Positions 57,501 to 64,000 of a stretch of 64,000 bases of DNA are shown here, piece by piece. The notes under the pieces are model-generated. The model was not told the origin of the DNA, did no database searches, and saw nothing but the letters and a program-made list of their open reading frames with translations. Origin of the DNA: Carposina sasakii (Eukaryota > Arthropoda > Insecta > Lepidoptera > Carposinidae); NCBI GenBank assembly GCA_014607495.2, contig CP053148.1:11284001-11348000 (forward strand), in the 5' to 3' direction. The stretch's first letter is position 1, and the number at the start of each line of letters is the position of its first letter. The translations under genes were made by a program, and so were the position numbers.

Positions 57501-60152
57501 TGTAAATTATCCTATTATTGTTACTCGTATACTAATAATATGTATTAAACATTACAACACACTCCCTTAACATCTTTTTAAAATGCGTGCTGCCTGCCCA
57601 AGTCCCCGGGGTGTAGGTATGTACCTTCCGAGGGAAATATAAAGCTGTAGATACCTATTATATATCTATAACTAGAGGACGCCCGCGACTCCGTCCGCGT
57701 GGACTGCAGAAAAACCAAAATGTCGAAATTATCCGAGATAAAAATATTTTCCCGAGAAAAAATATCCTATGTCCGTGTCCTAGTTCTAAGCTCCCACCAA
57801 TTTTCAGCCAAATCTATACAGCCGTTAGATATTATAGGTAGGTACTTTTTCTTTATGGGGGCAAATTCCTATTTTATTCGTCTCAGTCTATAGGTACCTG
57901 TACTGTTGGTGACATAGATATATCTGTATTCACTTAGGCAAATTTGTGTCATATAACTAGAGAAATACTTACTAAAGTCGTATAAAAAATGCAGACTATG
58001 CACACGATGGGCGAAATTAGATGTAGATTGATCCCTGTCACTGGAAAAGAGAACTATATAAGGGGCCGAATGAAGGGCCAAAAAATAAATATTATGATCA
58101 AAGGAAAATATTTAAATAGTAAGTAGTAAGTAACTAATTTGTTCTGCGAATATAATTTCGGAGCACGAGAGAATTAAGTTGATTAGGTATATGGTCGAAG
58201 GCATTATTGTATAACACGCCGTGTTACAAAAGGCAGGGCTTTTTGAATAATTTGATAGATACCTTCTAGCACTTCGCCTGTCATGCAACGAGCTCGTTTC
58301 CATCGCTCGGCTCGTGTAAATTTTGAAAGTTCAATATAACCTAATTAATTAAGTTAAGCAAAAAAGTGCTAGAAGCTAAATTATCTATCTTCAAAATCCA
58401 TTATTTAAAAAATGTCTAGCCGTTTTGATTACAAATTAAGCGTGTTATACAATATGCCATCGATACGTCATTATTCTATAGTACAATATATGATATAGTC
58501 AAGCAAGCCGTAATGGCTTGGGATTGGGGCTAACTAAACCCCCAATTCTCCCAAAGAGATTTGGCAGAAGTGTACCAAACCCTCTTTTCAACTGTCGGCC
58601 TAAAGTCTCACGTATGAAGGGTGAGCATAACACCGCCTTTATACCACAATATAGAGAAGAGAAGAGAGAAGTTACCAAGTTATTCTAAACGCAAGTAGAT
58701 TAGAAAAATATGCAGAAGGAAAATAATATTTGGAAGGTGAAGAGGTTATTATTGTGGTTCACTTATTAATGGAATTGGATTAGATATATTCTAGGAATCA
58801 TTTCGTTTAGTACAGGATAAGTTTATTAACGTGTTTAGCGTCAGAAGAATATAAAATAGTCTATTATTTTGTATTCTTCTGACGCTAAATAGTTTATTAC
58901 TTATTATGATACTTATTTAGAATGGCACGAAAACATTATCCTACTGGATTCTTTACCGGTCGCTAGATTGTGTATTTGTGCCCGAAAAGCGGCGGTAGGC
59001 TCACCCCTTACCACGTGCGAAGGCTAACTGGCGAAAAGTGGGTGTGTAATTTACACACGTCTGCCCAACCTCTTGGGGATAATGGGCGTGGCTGTATGTA
59101 TGTATTCCTTTCACAATACCTTGACTGAATGCCAGAGCGGGAACGTATACCACTATTGGGATATACAGCATCATCTTGATGATAAATATGATCGATCCTA
59201 GAAGTCGGACGTTCTGATCGAATCTCAGACGTAAATACTGGAAAATAATATGATATTGATAAGCAATCTGGGGACGCTACTGGATAACAACACACTCCGC
59301 GTGGCGGTTTCACTGCGCATCGGTGCCCCATGTATAGTGCCTCACTGATGCGCCTGTAGTGAAATGGTTTAGCGCCTCGCTCACCATGGTAGCCCATGGT
59401 GTAGAAGCGCCGGCCGCATAGCGCGCAATAGCGCAATTAATTATGTCATCCGTCGGGCCTTAGGAACCGCGAATATCGCCGCGCTGCTAGAGCCAAACGG
59501 CCTAACGCGTGATGACGGAAAAAGGCACGACGGCATGATACTTATTATGGGCATGATAGTTATTAATAGCTCTGTGAATTTGACGTTTAAAAGTGAGACA
59601 TCTCGCTCTCACCAAATTCATCATACGGGTGCTGGTATTTCAACCGAGAAAAGAACTAGCCTAGATAAAACGATCGATCAGGTACGAAGTTCATTTTTAA
59701 TTTACCTATTGAAATATATAATGGAGTTACCTCATATGTAGACGTTATTTGCAAGTTGTAAAATACAGGCAGGTAAATAATGGCGATGGTGAGAGATACA
59801 GCCCATTCTGATAGTACTATAGTCCACAATTGAGTTCCGTACGTATACATCTCAGCTGGCAGGCCTAACAGTGAAATACCCGAGATGTAACTGAAATAAC
59901 AAAAACACATTCGCAAATTCTAGTAAGCAAGTAATCGGTAATTATATCAAGCGAAGTGTACTCGTACCTGGCAATTAGCGACATCGATATTGGAAACATC
60001 CCCATCGTCTTTCCTCCCATTAGGTACTCCGAGGTGGTATTCTGTTTCTTCTTCGCGAAGAACGCGAAGTATATACCAATGAGGGAGGATAGGGCCAGCA
60101 TGCCTCCAAATACGAGGTAATCCAGCCAGTCGAAGTATACTACGGTGGTCAT
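51511..60152 (-). CDS. SLC5-family sodium-coupled solute transporter (multivitamin/monocarboxylate-like)
   Basis: Plasma-membrane Na+/solute symporter with the LeuT-type SSS fold; insect relatives are annotated as putative sodium-dependent multivitamin or monocarboxylate transporters, but the substrate cannot be read from sequence. Thirteen exons on the minus strand: 59968-60152, 59731-59890, 59120-59237, 57973-58040, 57345-57499, 56625-56765, 56002-56220, 55647-55774, 55266-55407, 54831-55015, 54088-54208, 52287-52430, 51511-51576. All are GT-AG with matching phases; about 610 aa, usual for the family. Key segments: LDYLVFGGMLALSSLIGIYF (TM1), SEYLMGG, SLIASYISGISLLGLPAEMY, VTGINLHLISPIVCIVCIFY, GGLKAVVWTDTLQ, SVNQAMVQRCLAL, ALPGIFMSGVFSAAL, SSMSTGLNSM, LLGLFSMGLFLPW. 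The basic, helical tail (HEIEIHARELEDL) ends FKYA-stop. Exon 55266-55407 is one base short (near 55344-55347). Confidence 0.93.
52099..52240. mobile_element. short TGACAGCC-family inverted-repeat element
   Basis: TACAGGATGTAAGAGATAGC to ATATTTGCCTAGCTGTCACT, an internally deleted relative of 20383-20804, just past SLC5 exon 12. Confidence 0.6.
52514..52620 (+). repeat. tRNA-like SINE (family A), copy 3
   Basis: GACCTGGTAGCTCAGTTGGT, AGTTCAAGTCTCACTCGGGT and the tail TTATTAATATTTATAAAT. Confidence 0.7.
52655..52870 (+). pseudogene. LINE reverse-transcriptase C-terminal remnant
   Basis: FAEAHTDVFQAIRRKRVASL then MHRLRGSPDSILSVIAKR, the C-terminal signature of jockey/CR1-like ORF2; truncated. 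Confidence 0.65.
52985..53465 (-). pseudogene. LINE C-terminal remnant, frameshifted
   Basis: YRPDITILDKINKTAFFIDI then IAKYTDLSIEIKK resembles the restriction-like or C-terminal region of insect non-LTR elements; the continuation is in another frame. Broken. Confidence 0.6.
54305..54580 (+). pseudogene. LINE reverse-transcriptase C-terminal remnant in an SLC5 intron
   Basis: EYYSHLWDESAKYQLEALET and FKHRRKVVSFSVFYRLHFGK are typical of jockey-type ORF2 tails. It carries no 5' part. Confidence 0.7.
55266..55407 (-). other. SLC5 exon 9 with one-base deletion
   Basis: Starts ATCVALVFLVEHMGALIQAG in one frame and continues SLAGITAGSLLGLFSMG in another. GGAAGAGCC needs one more base (most simply a third A) to keep the family reading and the phase-0 junction to exon 10. 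Length is 142 nt where 143 are needed. Confidence 0.85.
56950..57285. mobile_element. inverted-repeat element with GTGAGAGCGAGATGTCTCAC ends
   Basis: GGTGAGAGCGAGATGTCTCA near 57003 and its complement near 57235-57260; a further partial copy at 59550-59640. It lies in an SLC5 intron. Confidence 0.6.
57671..57840 (+). repeat. ACTAGTGG interspersed repeat, copy 4 (truncated)
   Basis: ACTAGAGGACGCCCGCGACT and TTTTCCCGAGAAAA; lacks the GTAACGGATCG end. Confidence 0.65.
58834..58889. repeat. fold-back hairpin in an SLC5 intron
   Basis: TTTAGCGTCAGAAGAATA and TATTCTTCTGACGCTAAA are complementary, with further pairing of AAAATA/TATTTT and a short loop. Confidence 0.7.
58965..59100 (-). repeat. ATCACGCCCATTATCCCC repeat, inverted copy
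   Basis: GGCGGTAGGCTCACCCCTTA and CCAACCTCTTGGGGATAATG match 45133-45310 in reverse. Confidence 0.6.
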
Positions 60153-60250
60153 GGTGCTCTCGTATTAACTCACTCCGCGTCCGTCTAGCGCGGCACTTAA
60201 ACTTCATCTCGGTATGCAATAGGCATTTACCGAGAGGAACTAGCTGGTCG

Positions 60251-60265
60251 TTTCTATATTTATCC
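60251..60265 (-). promoter_or_regulatory. possible TATA element of the SLC5 gene
   Basis: On the minus strand GGATAAATATAGAAA lies about 100 bp upstream of the ATG, placing a start site near 60225-60235. The leader would carry an ATG at 60205-60207 in another frame from the main start. Confidence 0.3.
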
Positions 60266-61930
60266 TTGAAAGGATCTTGTGCAGGCCCATTGGAGAGATG
60301 AGCGGTTAATTGACGAGTTACCGGTACCGACTCCACGCGCACTAGATTGCGCTCCATCAGACACGAACGTGTCATTTAGGTTATTTGACCCATTTTGTAT
60401 CCTGTTGTTGAGGGGTTCAAATAATGCATTTTTGATGACATTATATCGCAGCCTGCAGTTTAAGTACAATTGTTGCCATTAACTACATGCAACGGCTGTT
60501 CAAATGTATGAAAATCACTTTACAGTTGTGGTACAGGCAAAGAGGTAAATAGTTCAAATAGCGATATGGATGGGGTTAAAATTTTTGGCTGTTATGTGTC
60601 TCTCTCAATTTAGGAACTTCAATAAAACAGAGCATACTTTTTAAATATTTTTACTATTCCATCATCGATAACATCCAGAATCTTTAAAGATAAAATGGTA
60701 AGTGAGATTGAATCTGAATACATTTAAAAGGTGAATATGCTATTTTAAACATTTATTAACACATTTATATATTTTTTATCTAATGATATGATTGAAATTG
60801 CATGAAATGTAGTGAAGGTACCCTATTAAATATAGATAAAATTTTCTTCCTAAAATGGACATTGAATGACTTACAACTAATTTAAAATGGACACCGGGAG
60901 AGCGCGCTCCGATATAATGATATTACACAGGTATAGGTGACAAATTTAATAGGTACCCCTAAAGGACTTACAAGGTTAAGTATAACCCTGTGACAGTCGA
61001 CGGCAGGGTTAAGGACGTATTAATAGAGAAAGCTCGAAGTCTGTGCCGATCTACCCGCGCTAATTGGATCCGTCTGCTTATACACGATGTACGAATAACA
61101 GTAGTAATATAATAATATGTTAAGCGAAATTCGATGAAACTAGGCCTAGTGGCATATAAAGGAATCTGTAAACACAATTTGAGACATTGCACAGGTTCTG
61201 TTTCGTTGGCTATCTTCACGAGTACAGCATAGCCCGTTTAAAGGGTGGCCTGGGCATGTCACACGAAAACGATGAGATATAGGAGCGAAGCCAGCGATGA
61301 TGGAAGTCGACACTAACACGTGGTAGGTCCTGACAGTCTTTAGGTTCACATATCCAAGCCAAGATTTAACCTGTAATTTGTCAACCTGTAGCAATAGCCA
61401 ATTAGAGAGAACCTGTGTGTGCAATAACCAAAACGTGAACAGGTTCGCAAAGTGGGATTTTTTTAAAAGTCTTTAGCTTTAGGTTGACATGTCCCTAGAT
61501 ATGTGTTGCCTTCTATGTAAGAAATAATGATTCGCCTAACTGGTGTAAAAGCTGTTTTATATAATAACTACTGCCTTGATTGTTTTATATCTTGCCTTTA
61601 CAAGTTCATATTATAAAAGGTCTTAGACAATATTGGTTGTTATTGTAGTTTATCAGTACATTTAGAAAAGCATGAAATGTATTGCCACATATTCATATCT
61701 TATTTATTAAAACATTAAAGTATGTATGAGTAATTTGAACATTCATTAATAGTATTCTTAACGACATTGATATTATATTTTTATACATAATAAATAGGAT
61801 AGTACTTTTTGATATAACAGTGTATCAGGTACGCGACTCCGAAAATAATGTTAAGATATAAAACCTGAATGAAACTAAACACACAGTAGAGTTGATGGCA
61901 ATGGACAGATTACAATATTATTCTTATAAT
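60266..61930. other. no gene seen upstream of SLC5
   Basis: Short ORFs only (60968-61219 and 61146-61424, minus) with no domain; presumed 5' flank of the SLC5 gene. Confidence 0.45.
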
Positions 61931-61933
61931 ACG

Positions 61934-62275
61934 ACTAGTGGACGCCCGCGACTCCGTCCGCGTGGACTACAGAAAAAAAAAACAAAATATCGAAATTATC
62001 CGGGATAAAAACATTTTCCCGGGATAAAAAGCGGGTAGCCTATATGTTAAGTGGGACCTGTCACAATATATTCCTGAAAACTGCATCGAAATCGGTTCAG
62101 CCGTTTCCGAGATTAGCGTGCACAAACGCACAGACAAACAGACAATATACTGTAATGTACAGTAATGCAATCGAAGGGTCAAGGACTGGAACTGTGAGGT
62201 ACCGGAAAGTCTCATGGTGCATCGACGCAGTTAGTAGGACATTAGCACTCTATCACCTTATTCCTCTATGGTACT
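61934..62275 (+). repeat. ACTAGTGG repeat joined to half of a fold-back MITE
   Basis: 61934-62145 is copy 5 of the ACTAGTGG repeat; 62150-62275 matches one arm of the MITE at 12407-12602 (GCACTCTAT end). Confidence 0.7.
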
Positions 62276-63796
62276 AGATACCAGGGATTTGGTATCTCAA
62301 ACTAGATACACAACTTTTGAATAGATTTCACCGCTTTTTGATGCCCTTCCTAATAGTAAGTTAACATAAACGTTAGTTAACTTTTTAGTTAATTAAAATA
62401 TAATACATTTAAATATACAATTTTATATATCTACGTAGGTACTATAATTATATGTAACGTGGTATGTACCATAGACAATGTACTAATAAAACGTAAATAT
62501 ATATTTAATTCTAATGTAGTAGGTATAATTTAACATTTATGTTTTTAGATTTTTATTAACTAACTACCTTTTATCAAATTACTTAAAAGTAAAAGTTACG
62601 GACTAACCTTTTTAGGAAAAATTGATATCTAATAGTGACAGGTACATACGAAATGTGTTTTTTTTATGACTAGAAACTATTGCTGCTACTTGAAATTAGT
62701 TAACTTTTTAAAATTAGCGATTTGGGGTACATTAAGCTATCTAGTAGGTACTCAGCTACCTATTGAGTTTTATGATAAATTTCATTATATTATTAATTAT
62801 CTCGTCAACGTATTCGGATAGCTTGGGACTTTTATTTAATAAACAGCTTTAAAACACATTTATAATCTAGGTTAGTATAAAAATCAACGGTTTCAATTTT
62901 CATCTTTGTATGTGTTGTGGCTTGCAGTGTACCCGACATTGTAACTAGGTTACTTCTTTATTACGAGTTTATCAATGTATTAGCTAACAGGAACACAATA
63001 GGTGAAGGTGCGTACGGATTATAGTTGACTGCCGAATTCACTATTCAATGTCATACAGACGCATGGCTCGCGGCTTTATCTGACGCACACTCTATTCCAT
63101 ACCCACCATTGGTGGGTTATGTGTGTTTATGGGACTATCGGTTATTTATTATATTGAAAGAAAACATTCTAGAAAAATGTTCATATTTGATAATCTGAAT
63201 GCAAAATATGTACATTTTGATATTAAAAATAAGATAAGACAGGAACCCCATGAAATATACTTACATAAAAAATTTACGGCACATACTGATGATACAAACT
63301 GTGGACGACATACATACAAAAATGCCGGTGGATAGACGTTTACTACGAGTACTATGTCTATGAAATCTATATTGTTTAATATCATGGTGAATAATGCGAA
63401 ACCGTGGAAAATATAAATTTGAATTAGTAAACTATAGTAAATATTAAAGCTGTATAAAAGTTCAGCTCCCTATCTAAGTATATTCAAAGGAATCATTGAT
63501 TTGGCCATCATCTAAGTACAAAAACATATCCCCCTACATAGTCTCAACATTTACTTATTTAGGTAAGTATGTAAGAACTCAAGAAAAGTTCTCTTAATCA
63601 ATCTAGTAGACTCCTTATATAACATTTACTTAATTTAAAAATATGTTACAATGTTATCGAAATATGTTCATCTGGCAATCTATTACATAGATACATGTAA
63701 AATTTTTCATCAATATTCAAGCCGATAACATTTTAATATACTTCTACCACCAATATCTACTAGAAAAACTACTCTACCTTTACGGTCTTTAGACGT
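62276..63796. other. no gene seen
   Basis: AT-rich; overlapping ORFs at 63123-63385 on both strands lack features. Confidence 0.45.
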
Positions 63797-63925
63797 TTAA
63801 AAGTGAAGTATGTTAAATAATCCATCCGAAAGTCCATATTTTGGTTCATAACCCTTAATATCATCACAGACAATTTCGCACAATCTAACTCCAGGCCATT
63901 CTATACGATTTCTTAAGTCTTTCAA
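63797..63925 (-). other. weak candidate terminal exon
   Basis: Minus-strand frame reads RIEWPGVRLCEIVCDDIKGY then EPKYGLSDGLFNILHF and a stop, with balanced amino-acid use. No strong acceptor is visible; the gene would continue past the window edge. Not recognised. Confidence 0.2.
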
Positions 63926-64000
63926 TCATGGCCAAATTGGCCTGTCTACATTCAAATTGGTATCATAAGTTAGTCAGGGGATAAATATTTTGTGGCTTCT

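Overview
The window is AT-rich nuclear DNA with GT-AG split genes and dense transposon debris. The recognisable genes have insect-type proteins, and the repeats (tRNA-derived SINEs, RTE and jockey/CR1-like LINE tails, a repeat whose end reads ACTAGTGGACGCCCGCGACT, short TTAGG runs) are typical of a moth or butterfly. The species cannot be named from the sequence. No bacterial-type system, CRISPR array, rRNA or convincing functional tRNA gene is present.

Layout. 1-10 kb: no gene; LINE and SINE remnants and an 824-bp inverted-repeat element. 10.2-16.8 kb (+): a five-exon gene model for a secreted Gln-rich coiled-coil protein, including a 22-nt microexon. 17-22 kb: repeat-rich, no gene. 22.2-31.6 kb (-): an 11-exon K+-dependent Na+/Ca2+ exchanger (NCKX, SLC24 family). 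33.6-37.8 kb: an inverted-repeat element split by an RTE-clade LINE whose 1016-codon endonuclease/reverse-transcriptase ORF is intact. 38.2-39.3 kb: two possible first exons and a GC-rich patch. 45.9-50.4 kb (+): a second NCKX paralogue in inverted, head-to-head orientation, with its first coding exon not found. 51.5-60.2 kb (-): a 13-exon SLC5-family sodium/solute cotransporter (multivitamin/monocarboxylate-type, about 610 aa). 60.3-64 kb: repeats and a weak candidate terminal exon.

The two NCKX genes look like an old inverted duplication: seven intron positions match in phase and three differ. Each has a single-base indel in the same alpha-1-repeat exon, and the SLC5 gene has another. Three otherwise intact genes with one indel each points first to assembly base errors, but this needs checking with reads. 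The three transporters act at membranes: NCKX proteins extrude Ca2+ using Na+ and K+ gradients, and the SLC5 protein uses Na+ to import small anionic solutes. There is no sign that they are co-regulated. The most novel-looking material is mobile: a family of inverted-repeat elements with arms built of short palindromic sub-repeats, one copy of which preserves an approximate empty site for the LINE insertion.
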